64,000 nucleotides of DNA from Ilumatobacteraceae bacterium (GTDB lineage Bacteria > Actinomycetota > Acidimicrobiia > Acidimicrobiales > Ilumatobacteraceae). Location: assembly GCA_022843125.1 (NCBI GenBank), contig JALHOG010000009.1, positions 1 through 64,000 of the forward strand, given 5' to 3'. The first letter of the stretch is position 1. Each line of letters opens with the position of its first letter. This document shows, one piece after another, positions 33,970 to 42,016 of this stretch. Both the position numbers and the translations under genes were made by a program. The notes below the pieces were generated by a model. It saw only the letters and a list, made by a program, of their open reading frames with translations. It was not told the DNA's origin and did not search any database.

Positions 33970-35742
33970 ATGTCCATGAGCGCACCGCCCCCGTCTCACG
34001 CGCCCAGCGGGCAGGTCCTCGCGGGCCGCTATCAGCTCGATCGACGCATCGGTCAGGGCGGCATGGCCGAGGTGTGGGTGGCGACCGACGTCGACCTCGA
34101 CCGCAAGGTCGCGGTGAAGTGGTTGCGCACCAACCTGGCGAGTGATCCGGTGGTGACCGAGCGCTTCCGGCGTGAAGCGATCGCCGTCGCCCGCCTGAGC
34201 CACCCCAACATCGTCGCCGTCCACGATGTGTTCGTCCACGACGGCCGTCAGGCGGTCGTGATGCAACTCGTCGACGGCAAGAGCCTGCGCCAGTTGCTCG
34301 ACACCCAGAAGCGCCTCGGCCCCGAGCTCACCATCCACATCGGCGCTGCGATCGCCGGCGCGCTCGACGAAGCGCATCGCGCCGGGTTCGTCCATCGCGA
34401 CGTCAAGCCAGGCAACATCCTCGTCACGTCCGACGGCCGCGTCCTGCTCACCGATTTCGGCATCGCCAAGGGGCTGACCCCCGGCGACGACGACCTCACG
34501 AGCGACAACGTGATGATGGGCACCGCGAAGTACCTCGCCCCGGAACAGGTGCGCGGGCGGCGACTCGACGGGCGCGCCGACCTGTACTCGTTGTCACTCG
34601 TGCTCTACGAATGCCTCGCCGGGCGCGTGCCGTTCCTCGGTGAGACCGACGCCGACACCGCACTCGCCCGCCTCCAGCGCGACCCGACCGACCTCGGTCA
34701 CCTGCGGCCCACATTGCCGATCGGCCTCGTCAACCTGATCCATCGCACCCTCGCACGCAACCCGGCACACCGGCCGCAGACCGGCGCCGACCTGAAGGCG
34801 GCGCTGCTCGCGGTCGATACGTCGCCGCCTGCGATCGACGGCACCCCTGCCGATCTCCCCGAGCGGCTCGCGAGCCCTCCCCGGCGCGCCCTCGGCGCGG
34901 GCCCCGGCAACCCCGGCAAGCCCGGCGGCCCCAACACGGCGATCCTCGTCAGCGGTGTCGCCCCGGCAATCCCGGGCGAGCCGCGCATCACCGGTCAGAT
35001 CCCGGTGACGCGCACCGGTGACGACACCCCGACGATCCGCCCGGATGACACACCCCCGGCGTCCGAACCGATGCACGGCCGGCCTGCTCGATCCGACCAG
35101 CAGCGCTTCGGTCCTTCGCTCGTCGTCGTGTCGATGTTGCTCGTCGTCGCCCTGATCGTCGCCGGGATCCTCTTCATCGCCATGAACCGTGGCGACTCCG
35201 ACGGCGGGTTCACCACGCCGACGGTCGTTCCCGCCGAAGCGAGCGCCGCACCGGATGCGTCGACGGCTCAACCGCCCGCAGCAGGTCCGGTCAGTATCTC
35301 GAGTATCCAGGCGTGGGATCCCGACGGTGACAACGGCACCGAGAACGACGCCCAGGCCGGCAACGCGATCGCCGATGGCAGCGACAGCACCTCGTGGCCC
35401 ACCGAGTGCTATTCGAACGAGTACCTCAGCGGGAAGCGCGGGGTCGGCCTCATCCTCGGTCTGTCCGGCGCCGCCGCAGGAACCCTGTCGGTCGAGTCCC
35501 TCAACGGGCCCTACCAGATCGACGTCTACGCCAGCACGGCTGCCGCCGCGCCGACCACCCTCGAGGCCTGGACGAAGGTCGGCGAGACCGCCTTCGCCGA
35601 TCAGCCAGGGACCCTCACCCGACAGGTCGCCGTCCCGGCCACGTTCGTGCTCGTGTGGTTGAAGCAGCTCGGACGCGACGAAGCGTGTACCGAGAACAAC
35701 CCGTTCCGCGGTCGCCTCGGCGAGATCACCTACGGGTCGTGA
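33970..35742 (+). CDS. Transmembrane Ser/Thr protein kinase with extracellular domain at the mviN locus
   Basis: 590 residues. Kinase domain about 18-275: glycine loop RIGQGGMAEVW, VAVK (Lys50), HRDVKPGNIL (Asp144), TDFGIAKG (Asp162), YLAPEQVRG. Every catalytic residue is present. A Pro-rich juxtamembrane segment follows, then one transmembrane helix (VVVSMLLVVALIVAGILFIA, about 385-404) and an extracellular domain (about 435-590) with two cysteines (WPTECYSN and EACTENNPF), probably disulfide-bonded and of galactose-binding/discoidin-like type. Mycobacterial MviN (Rv3910) at this place is a MurJ flippase fused to a pseudokinase, a helix and such a domain. Here the MurJ part is missing. It overlaps the sigma factor gene by 4 bases (GTGA). 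Confidence 0.9.
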   Translation: MSMSAPPPSHAPSGQVLAGRYQLDRRIGQGGMAEVWVATDVDLDRKVAVKWLRTNLASDPVVTERFRREAIAVARLSHPNIVAVHDVFVHDGRQAVVMQLVDGKSLRQLLDTQKRLGPELTIHIGAAIAGALDEAHRAGFVHRDVKPGNILVTSDGRVLLTDFGIAKGLTPGDDDLTSDNVMMGTAKYLAPEQVRGRRLDGRADLYSLSLVLYECLAGRVPFLGETDADTALARLQRDPTDLGHLRPTLPIGLVNLIHRTLARNPAHRPQTGADLKAALLAVDTSPPAIDGTPADLPERLASPPRRALGAGPGNPGKPGGPNTAILVSGVAPAIPGEPRITGQIPVTRTGDDTPTIRPDDTPPASEPMHGRPARSDQQRFGPSLVVVSMLLVVALIVAGILFIAMNRGDSDGGFTTPTVVPAEASAAPDASTAQPPAAGPVSISSIQAWDPDGDNGTENDAQAGNAIADGSDSTSWPTECYSNEYLSGKRGVGLILGLSGAAAGTLSVESLNGPYQIDVYASTAAAAPTTLEAWTKVGETAFADQPGTLTRQVAVPATFVLVWLKQLGRDEACTENNPFRGRLGEITYGS

Positions 35743-36371
35743 ACGCGTCGCAACGCAGCGATGTCGATCTCGTCACTGCGGCCCGCAGCGGCGATCGCAC
35801 CGCGCTCGATGAGCTGCTCCGCCGGCACTACGACCGGGTCCACGCGGTGTGCCGCCGCATCGCCGGCTCGACGCGTGATGCCGATGATGCCGCCCAGGAG
35901 GCGATGATCCGGATCGTTCGATCGCTCGACCGGTTCGACGGACGCGCGGCATTCGGCACGTGGGCCTACCGGATCGCGACCAACGCTGCACTCGACGAAC
36001 TGCGCCGCCGCAAGCGCCGACCGGCGCTCCACGTCGTGGCCGACGGCGACGACGAGCGCTCCTGGGAGCCGGCCGACGACCGTGCGCATCGCGACGTCGA
36101 AGCCGTGGTCGACCGCACCGCGATCGACGAGGCGTTGGCCGAGTTGCCGGTCGAGTTCCGCCTCCCGGTCGTCATGCGTGACGTGGGCGACCTCGACTAC
36201 GCCGAGATCGCCGACGAGCTCGGCGTGCCGATCGGCACCGTCAAATCGCGTATCGCCCGCGGCCGCCGCATGCTCGTCGAGCGGCTCGGGAACCACGAGG
36301 CGCCCGGCGAACGTCCAACCAGAGCCACCCCTCATCCGGCATCCCCGGATCGACCCTCCGACGACCTGTGA
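35739..36371 (+). CDS. sigM: ECF sigma factor (SigM position)
   Basis: The GTG at 35739 gives 210 residues. Region 2 reads LDELLRRHYDRVHAVCRRI, DADDAAQEAMIRIVRSL and FGTWAYRIATNAALDELRRR. Region 4 reads ALAELPVEFRLPVVMRDV, then LGVPIGTVKSRIARGRRML. The place between the kinase and an anti-sigma gene, and before trxB/trxA, matches mycobacterial sigM. It starts in a 4-base overlap with the kinase stop and itself overlaps the anti-sigma gene by 4. It should direct a stress or envelope regulon; the target promoters are unknown. A Pro-rich C-terminal tail of about 25 residues is unusual. Confidence 0.9.
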   Translation: MNASQRSDVDLVTAARSGDRTALDELLRRHYDRVHAVCRRIAGSTRDADDAAQEAMIRIVRSLDRFDGRAAFGTWAYRIATNAALDELRRRKRRPALHVVADGDDERSWEPADDRAHRDVEAVVDRTAIDEALAELPVEFRLPVVMRDVGDLDYAEIADELGVPIGTVKSRIARGRRMLVERLGNHEAPGERPTRATPHPASPDRPSDDL

Positions 36372-37309
36372 ACGACGACGACCTCACCGAACTGATCCTG
36401 CGTGCCAGCGCCTACCTCGACGGCGAACTCGACGCCGAGGAGCAGGCGCTCGCCGAAGCCGACCCGGCCGTGATGGCCGAGGTCGAGGTGCTGCGTTCGC
36501 TGCAGGCCGAGCTGCGCGACGTCGCATCGCCCGCTGCTGGGGCGCGTGAGTCGGCGATCGCTGCCGCCCTGGCCCAGTTCGATGCAGCCCAGTTCGATGC
36601 AGCCCAGTCGACAACGACCGCCGCAGCTCCCGAGCACACCGATCGAGTGGTGCCCTTCCGCCCCCGACCGGCGTACTCGCGCTGGTTGACGGCGGCGGCC
36701 GCGGTCGTCGCGATCGGGCTCGTGGGCGTCGTGATCGCCCAGAGCACCAGGGGCGGCGACGACGAGCAGAGCGCCATCGAGCCATCGGCCGCAGAAGCGT
36801 CGACCGCGGAGCAGGTCGAGATTGCCGCAGCCGACGCCGAACTGCGCTCGTCCGTCACCGATGCCCTCCCTCCCGCCGCTGCCGAGGCCGGCGAGATGGC
36901 ATCGGCCGAAGCCGACGACGACACGTCGATGGCGGCTGGCACAGAGTCCGCCGATCAGCCCGCCGAAGACAGCGGCGCGCCTCCTTCGTCGGAACTCACG
37001 CTCCTCTCGACCGTCGCCCCGAGCGAGGTCCCGCAGACCACTGCGCCGCGCACGCTCGACGAACCGGTCACCGAGGACACGCTGTTCGCCGTCGGACGCG
37101 ACCTGCTGGCCCAGTCTGAAGCCGGCACGCTCGGCATCACCCCGGAGACCGCCTGCGAGTTCGGGAGCTACGTGATCCTCGCTCGTGTCGGCTTCGTCGT
37201 CGGTGACGACGTGCGAGAGGCGATCATCGCCGCGGACCCCGATTTCCCGGAAGTGGGCGCCTTCGACGCGAGCTCGTGCCTCGAGTTGTCCATCGTCACC
37301 GGCGAGTGA
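36368..37309 (+). CDS. Transmembrane anti-sigma factor, partner of the SigM-like sigma
   Basis: The GTG at 36368 gives 313 residues. The N-terminal cytoplasmic part (LRASAYLDGELDAEEQALAE) has the usual opening of anti-sigma proteins but no HxxxCxxC zinc motif. One helix follows (WLTAAAAVVAIGLVGVVIAQ, about 101-120), then an Ala/Glu-rich linker and a small extracellular domain with two cysteines (TACEFGSYV and SSCLEL). A 5-residue duplication (QFDAA twice) precedes the helix. It overlaps its sigma by 4 bases, the standard pairing. Release of sigma by proteolysis of the membrane part is the likely control. Confidence 0.82.
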   Translation: MNDDDLTELILRASAYLDGELDAEEQALAEADPAVMAEVEVLRSLQAELRDVASPAAGARESAIAAALAQFDAAQFDAAQSTTTAAAPEHTDRVVPFRPRPAYSRWLTAAAAVVAIGLVGVVIAQSTRGGDDEQSAIEPSAAEASTAEQVEIAAADAELRSSVTDALPPAAAEAGEMASAEADDDTSMAAGTESADQPAEDSGAPPSSELTLLSTVAPSEVPQTTAPRTLDEPVTEDTLFAVGRDLLAQSEAGTLGITPETACEFGSYVILARVGFVVGDDVREAIIAADPDFPEVGAFDASSCLELSIVTGE

Positions 37310-37369
37310 CGCCTCACCGCTGCGTGGTGCCCTCGCTCGTCCCCGCCATGTCCCGCTAGTGTCCGGTCC

Positions 37370-37687
37370 ATGCCGGGGAACCCCTTGACCGATCCCAACT
37401 GGGCGCCCGATCTCGCCGACCAGATCACCGAGTTCATCGGCAACGTCCGCGACAAGACCACCAACAACGCGATCAAGGTGGCGCGAGCGATCGTCTTCGG
37501 TCTGCTCGGAGCGATCCTCGGCGTCGTCACGTTGGTGCTGGCGTTGATCTTCGCCACCCGCGGCATCCAGGCGATCGTCGACCTGTTCACCACGTGGGGT
37601 CGCGCCGTCTACATCAGCTACTTCGTCGTCGGAGGAATCTTCACCCTCACCGGGCTGTTCCTCATGACGAAGCGGGCCACCCGCTGA
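37370..37687 (+). CDS. Small two-helix membrane protein (actinobacterial holin-X-like)
   Basis: 105 residues with an amphipathic N-terminus and two hydrophobic segments (IVFGLLGAILGVVTLVLALIF and ISYFVVGGIFTLTGLFLM). The arrangement recalls the DUF1469 / actinobacterial holin-X group, but the match is by layout only. It lies between the anti-sigma gene and trxB on the same strand (60 and 23 bases away), so it is probably in the same transcript. Confidence 0.6.
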   Translation: MPGNPLTDPNWAPDLADQITEFIGNVRDKTTNNAIKVARAIVFGLLGAILGVVTLVLALIFATRGIQAIVDLFTTWGRAVYISYFVVGGIFTLTGLFLMTKRATR

Positions 37688-37710
37688 TCCCCCACCGCAC
37701 TGGAGCGCCC

Positions 37711-38667
37711 ATGTCCTCCGATTCCGTCCGCAACGTCATCATCGTCGGCTCCGGCCCGGCCGGTCTGACGGCGGCGATCTACACCGCTCGCGCCAACCTC
37801 GCCCCGCTCGTGATCGAGGGGGAGCCATCGTCCACCTCGGACCAGCCGGGCGGCCAGCTGATGCTCACCACCGAGGTCGAGAACTTCCCCGGCTTCCCCG
37901 AGGGCGTCATGGGTCCCGATCTGATGATGAACTTCCGGTCACAGGCGCAGCGGTTCGGCGCCGAGTTCCTGACCGAGAAGGTCACCCGTGTCGACTTCGA
38001 CTCACGTCCGTTCCGCGTGTACGTCCGCGACACCGAGTACCAGGCCCACTCGATCATCGTGTCGACCGGCGCTCGATCACTGATGCTCGGCCTCGAGTCC
38101 GAGCAGCGTCTCATCGGTCATGGGCTCTCCACGTGCGCCACGTGTGACGGGTTCTTCTTCCGCGGTCACGAGATCGCGGTTGTCGGTGGCGGTGACTCCG
38201 CCATCGAGGAGGCGACGTTCCTCACCAAGTTCGCCGACAAGGTCACGATCATCCACCGTCGCGACGAGCTGCGCGCCAGCAAGATCATGCAGGACCGCGC
38301 GTTCGCCAACCCCAAGATCGAGTTCCTCTGGAACCACACCGTCACCGAACTCCTCGGCGACACGAAGGTCGAGGGCATCCAGGTGACGAGCACGATCGAC
38401 GGTACGGTCTCCACGCTCCCGGTCACCGGCGTCTTCGTGGCGATCGGGCACCAGCCCAACACCGACCTGTTCAAGGGCGTATTGGACATGGAAGACAGCG
38501 GTTACCTGATCACGCAGCCGGGTTCGACCTACACGAACGTCGACGGCGTGTTCGCCTGCGGCGACGTCCAGGACCACACCTACCGTCAGGCGATCACCGC
38601 CGCCGGCAGTGGTTGCATGGCCGCGATCGACGCCGAACGCTGGCTCGAAGCCAACGTCCACAGCTGA
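37711..38667 (+). CDS. trxB: Thioredoxin reductase
   Basis: The ATG at 37711 gives 318 residues: FAD loop VIIVGSGPAGLTAAIY, PGGQLMLTTEVENFPGFPEG, redox pair CATCDGFFF, NADPH loop VVGGGDSAIEEA and FACGDVQDHTYRQA at the end. It reduces thioredoxin with NADPH. It lies in the order sigma / anti-sigma / trxB / SDR / trxA; mycobacteria have trxB directly before trxA, so the SDR gene is an insertion. Confidence 0.96.
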   Translation: MSSDSVRNVIIVGSGPAGLTAAIYTARANLAPLVIEGEPSSTSDQPGGQLMLTTEVENFPGFPEGVMGPDLMMNFRSQAQRFGAEFLTEKVTRVDFDSRPFRVYVRDTEYQAHSIIVSTGARSLMLGLESEQRLIGHGLSTCATCDGFFFRGHEIAVVGGGDSAIEEATFLTKFADKVTIIHRRDELRASKIMQDRAFANPKIEFLWNHTVTELLGDTKVEGIQVTSTIDGTVSTLPVTGVFVAIGHQPNTDLFKGVLDMEDSGYLITQPGSTYTNVDGVFACGDVQDHTYRQAITAAGSGCMAAIDAERWLEANVHS

Positions 38668-38726
38668 CGCACCGTCGACGAACCGTCGATTCGGCCGGAC
38701 GCGGCCTCACCGCGCACAATGGCCCG

Positions 38727-39476
38727 ATGCGCTTCGAGAACCAGGTCCTGTTCGTCACCGGAGGTGCGTCCGGCATCGGCCGTGCCACCGCCGAGCGGGT
38801 CGTCGCCGAGGGCGGTCGCGCCGCGATCGTGGATCTCGACCTCACACGTGCCGAGGCGGCGGCAGCGGCGTTGCCGGGCTGCATCGGCCTCGCTGCGAAC
38901 GTATCCGATGACGCCCAGGTCGCGGCCGCCGTCGATGCGACCATCGAGCGGCTCGGTGGTATCGACCTGGTGCTCGCCGCTGCCGGCCACGCCGAGTTCG
39001 GCCCTGTCGCCGAGTGGGACAGCTCCCGCTTCAACCGAATGCTGGAGGTGCACGTGGGCGGGACGTTCCACACCTGCAAGCACACGTTGCCCGTGATGAA
39101 GGCGCGAGGTCGCGGGTCGATCGTGACGATCGCGTCGACGGCGGCGTTCACGGCCAACGGCAACAATGTGCCGTACGGTGCGGCGAAGGCGGGGATCGCC
39201 GGCCTCACCCGCCAGCTGTCGTTGGAGGCGCTCCCCGAGGTGCGGATCAACTGCGTCGCCCCCGGGCGGACGATCACCGGCATGACCACGCCGATCATGC
39301 TCGAGCGCGGCGGCGATCTGGAGCAGGGCGAACGCATTTTCGGCCAGAAGATCCCGATGCAGCGCATGGGCACGGCCGCCGAGCTCGCAGCAGCGATCTG
39401 CTTCTTGCTGAGCGCTGACGCCAGCTTCATCACCGGACAGACCCTCGTCGTCGACGGCGGAGAGACCATCGTCTGA
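38727..39476 (+). CDS. Short-chain dehydrogenase/reductase
   Basis: The ATG at 38727 gives 249 residues. The NAD(P) loop is VTGGASGIGRATAERV, AAAGHAEFGPV stands where NNAG is usual, and the catalytic Ser and YxxxK are in TIASTAAFTANGNNVPYGAAK. VAPGRTITGMT and FITGQTLVVDGG complete the classical SDR pattern. An Asp after the second strand (IVDLDLTR) suggests NAD rather than NADP. The substrate is unknown. It lies between trxB (59 bases) and trxA (84 bases). Confidence 0.9.
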   Translation: MRFENQVLFVTGGASGIGRATAERVVAEGGRAAIVDLDLTRAEAAAAALPGCIGLAANVSDDAQVAAAVDATIERLGGIDLVLAAAGHAEFGPVAEWDSSRFNRMLEVHVGGTFHTCKHTLPVMKARGRGSIVTIASTAAFTANGNNVPYGAAKAGIAGLTRQLSLEALPEVRINCVAPGRTITGMTTPIMLERGGDLEQGERIFGQKIPMQRMGTAAELAAAICFLLSADASFITGQTLVVDGGETIV

Positions 39477-39560
39477 GCGGCCGTCGCACCGGAATAGGCG
39501 AATGGGCGGGACGGTTTCGCTCGGTACACTCGACATGCCCGTTCTGAGAGGACCCTTCGC

Positions 39561-39899
39561 ATGGCCAACGGCATCACCACCCTCACCAGCGCCACGTTCG
39601 ACGAGACCGTCAGCGGTTCGTCGGCGCCGGTCATCGTCGACTTCTGGGCCGAGTGGTGCGGTCCCTGCAAGCAGATCGCACCGGTGCTCGAGGAGATGGC
39701 GGCCGAGCTCGGCGATCAGGTGAAGATCACCAAGCTCAACGTCGACGAGCACCCCGACATCGCGATGCGTTACAGCGTCATGAGTATCCCCACGTTGCTG
39801 ATCTTCGACGGCGGCGACGTGAAGAAGAAGATCGTCGGCGCCAAGGGCAAGGGCGCCCTGATGCAGGAGCTCGACGAATTTCTGGGCACTTCCCGCTGA
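39561..39899 (+). CDS. trxA: Thioredoxin
   Basis: 112 residues with VIVDFWAEWCGPCKQIAPVL holding the WCGPC redox site, then the cis-proline loop SVMSIPTLLIFDGG. The ATG at 39561 is preceded by GAGAGGA. It is reduced by TrxB encoded 0.9 kb upstream. Its stop codon TGA is nested in CTGA, which I read as the start of the CwlM-like gene. Confidence 0.97.
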   Translation: MANGITTLTSATFDETVSGSSAPVIVDFWAEWCGPCKQIAPVLEEMAAELGDQVKITKLNVDEHPDIAMRYSVMSIPTLLIFDGGDVKKKIVGAKGKGALMQELDEFLGTSR

Positions 39900-40870
39900 C
39901 CCCCGGTCAGCGCGGGGAGGCCATTCGCGATCTGCAACGCCGCCTCGGGGCTGCCGGGTTCCCCCCGGCCAGTGCCGAGATCGGCTTCTTCTGTGGATCG
40001 ACGGAAGCGGCCCTGCGCTCGTTCCAGGTGCAGCGCGGCCTGCGTGCCACGGGCACCTGCGACGAAGACACGTGGCGGGCGATCGTCGAGGCCTCGTGGA
40101 AGCTCGGTGACCGGCTGCTCGTCCTCGTTGCCCCCAACCTGCGCGGCGATGACGTCTCGGAGCTACAGGCCTCGCTCGCCCGGCTCGGGTTCGACTGCGG
40201 ACGCGTCGACGGCATCTTCGGCCCGGGCACATTGCGTGCCCTCGAAGACTTCCAACGCAACTGCGGGCTGTACGACGACGGTGTCTGCGGGCCCGACACC
40301 GTCAAAGCCCTGCAGGTCCTCGCTCGCCAGACCGGGAGTGGGCCGGGGGTGTCTGCGGTTCGCGAGTTGGAGCAGCTCACCGCCGGTGCCCGCGAGCTCG
40401 CCGACCTGCGCGTCCTCGTCGGACAATTCGGCGGTCTGAGTGCGCTGACACGTCAGCTCGTCCAGGCGCTGCGTCATCGCAGCGCGACGGTGAACGCCAC
40501 CGACGAGCCCGACGCCTCGGCGCAGGCTTCCGCTGCCAACCGGTTCGCCGCCAACGTCTACATCGGCTTCGAGGCCGGGACCGACGCAACGACGACCGTG
40601 CACTACTACCAGGTCCCCCAGTTCGAGTCGGCCGGTGGCCGTCGGCTCGCAGAGTCGATCCATGCTCGATGCGCCGAACGCACGCCTGACCTGGTCCCGG
40701 AGATCGCCGGCATGAGGTTGCCCGTGCTCCGGGAGACGCGGATGCCGGCGGTGTTGATCACGATCGGGCAGGTTCAAGTGGCGCTCGACCGTTCCGGCGA
40801 TCTGGTGGCGGCGATCGTCGCTGCGATTGCGACCTGGGCCAGTGGTCATACGACTACCCCCAGCCCTTGA
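39896..40870 (+). CDS. CwlM-like protein: two peptidoglycan-binding domains plus degenerate amidase
   Basis: No ATG, GTG or TTG lies in frame near the domain start. The only start that fits is the CTG at 39896, inside a 4-base CTGA overlap with trxA, giving 324 residues. Two PG_binding_1 repeats: GEAIRDLQRRLGAAGFPP with LRSFQVQRGL, then DDVSELQASLARLGF with ALEDFQRNCGL. The rest resembles the amidase_3 fold (SAANRFAANVYIGFEA, RETRMPAVLITIG). It lacks the N-terminal strand with the zinc His, and no Glu stands in the last motif, so it cannot be an active amidase. Mycobacterial CwlM at this locus is cytoplasmic and activates MurA when phosphorylated. No signal peptide here either. Confidence 0.8.
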   Translation: MTPGQRGEAIRDLQRRLGAAGFPPASAEIGFFCGSTEAALRSFQVQRGLRATGTCDEDTWRAIVEASWKLGDRLLVLVAPNLRGDDVSELQASLARLGFDCGRVDGIFGPGTLRALEDFQRNCGLYDDGVCGPDTVKALQVLARQTGSGPGVSAVRELEQLTAGARELADLRVLVGQFGGLSALTRQLVQALRHRSATVNATDEPDASAQASAANRFAANVYIGFEAGTDATTTVHYYQVPQFESAGGRRLAESIHARCAERTPDLVPEIAGMRLPVLRETRMPAVLITIGQVQVALDRSGDLVAAIVAAIATWASGHTTTPSP

Positions 40871-40901
40871 ATCGCCGCTGAGCAGGCGTTTCGCGCGCTG
40901 C

Positions 40902-40920
40902 GCTGTGGGTTCACCACAGC
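40902..40920 (+). terminator. Short hairpin after the cwlM-like gene
   Basis: GCTGTGG pairs with CCACAGC across a 5-base loop, 31 bases after the stop codon. It is short and has no T tract, so it is only a candidate. Confidence 0.35.
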
Positions 40921-40921
40921 C

Positions 40922-40972
40922 TTATCCACCGCCTGAGGATGATCTCACGCGCGAGTCGAGTGTTTATCCACA
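40922..40972. promoter_or_regulatory. Two DnaA boxes between convergent cwlM-like and parB genes
   Basis: TTATCCACC at 40922-40930 and TTATCCACA at 40964-40972 (the canonical box). They are in the same orientation, in a 195-base gap with no gene. Possibly a DnaA titration or regulatory site; not near a promoter because both flanking genes end here. Confidence 0.6.
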
Positions 40973-41059
40973 GATCTTTCCCCACCCTGTGACTCACGTT
41001 CACGCGCGACGTGAAGGTCGAGTGTCGGTGGAGGCAGCATCAGTCGTATCGAGTATTGT

Positions 41060-41076
41060 CCGGACTTATTGTCCGG
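41060..41076 (-). terminator. Small hairpin at the parB stop
   Basis: CCGGAC pairs with GTCCGG around TTATT, the loop containing the parB stop codon (41066-41068). Weak as a terminator because the stem is six pairs. Confidence 0.3.
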
Positions 41077-42016
41077 TCATGCGACGATAGATACGCTCGA
41101 GGTCCTCGAGATCGGCGAAATCGATCGTGACCCGACCGCGCTTGGCGTTCATCTGGACGGACACACGTGTCTCCAGATGATCAGCCAGGAGCTCCTCGAG
41201 TTCGAGCAGTCCAGGCGGGCGTAGGCGAGTCGACGGAACGATGCCGGCTCCATCGTGCTCCGGCGTTGTGCCCGTCGCTGTACCGGTTGCCGTACCAGCG
41301 TTGGAATCGCCAAGCCCGGCCTGAACCGCCGGCGCTCCCCCACGCTTGACGGCATCCTCCATCATCCGGACCGTCCAGCCCTCGGCCACACAGTCGCGAG
41401 CGAGTTGTTCCTGCAACGTGCGGTCTGGTGACGCCAGCAGTGCCCGAGCGTGCCCGGCCGAGAGCTTGCCGTCGGCGAGGAGGTGCTGGATGGCAGGCGG
41501 CAATCCGAGCAGGCGCAACGTATTGGTGACGGCCGAACGCGATTTGCCGACGCGCTCGGCGACCTGCTCGTGCGTGAGCTCGAAGTCCTCGATCAGCTGC
41601 TGATACGCGGCAGCCTCTTCGAGCGGTGTGAGGTCCTGCCGATGCAGGTTCTCGATGAGCGCCTGCTCGACAGATGCCAGGTCATCGGTGGTTCGGACCA
41701 CCGCCGGAATCGTGGCGAGGCCCGCACGACTGGCTGCTCGCCAGCGCCGTTCACCCGCAATCAACTCGTAGCCCGATCCTGACTCGGCCGGGCGCACGAG
41801 GATCGGCTGGAGCACGCCGATCTGCTGGATCGATGCGGTCAGCTCGGTGAGCGACTCCTCGTCGAACAGCATGCGGGGCTGATGCGGGTTGGGGGTGATG
41901 TCGGCGATCGGGATCTCGAGCAGCACCGCGCCCTCGCCGCCCTCGCCGCCTGTTCCTGCTTCACCAGGTGGAATCAGGGAGCTGAGACCCTTTCCGAGAC
42001 CGCTACGCCGGACCAT
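41066..42016 (-). CDS. parB: Chromosome-partitioning CTPase ParB
   Basis: The ATG at 42016 gives 316 residues: RRSGLGKGLSSLIP opening, an ITPNPHQPR strand, the CTP-binding GERRWRAA motif, ENLHRQDLTPLEEA, and the helix-turn-helix with VAERVGKSRSAVTNTLRLL. A C-terminal dimerisation domain (LEELLADHLETRV) follows. It loads at parS sites, two of which lie in the parA 5' region. It overlaps parA by 14 bases, so the two are translated together. The DNA upstream in frame is parA shadow. Confidence 0.96.
   Translation of the reverse strand: MVRRSGLGKGLSSLIPPGEAGTGGEGGEGAVLLEIPIADITPNPHQPRMLFDEESLTELTASIQQIGVLQPILVRPAESGSGYELIAGERRWRAASRAGLATIPAVVRTTDDLASVEQALIENLHRQDLTPLEEAAAYQQLIEDFELTHEQVAERVGKSRSAVTNTLRLLGLPPAIQHLLADGKLSAGHARALLASPDRTLQEQLARDCVAEGWTVRMMEDAVKRGGAPAVQAGLGDSNAGTATGTATGTTPEHDGAGIVPSTRLRPPGLLELEELLADHLETRVSVQMNAKRGRVTIDFADLEDLERIYRRMTGQ

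Noticed and set aside
37370-37687. Holin-like membrane protein as sign of a prophage
   Set aside because: No phage gene stands near; such small membrane proteins are common in actinobacterial chromosomes and it sits in a housekeeping run.
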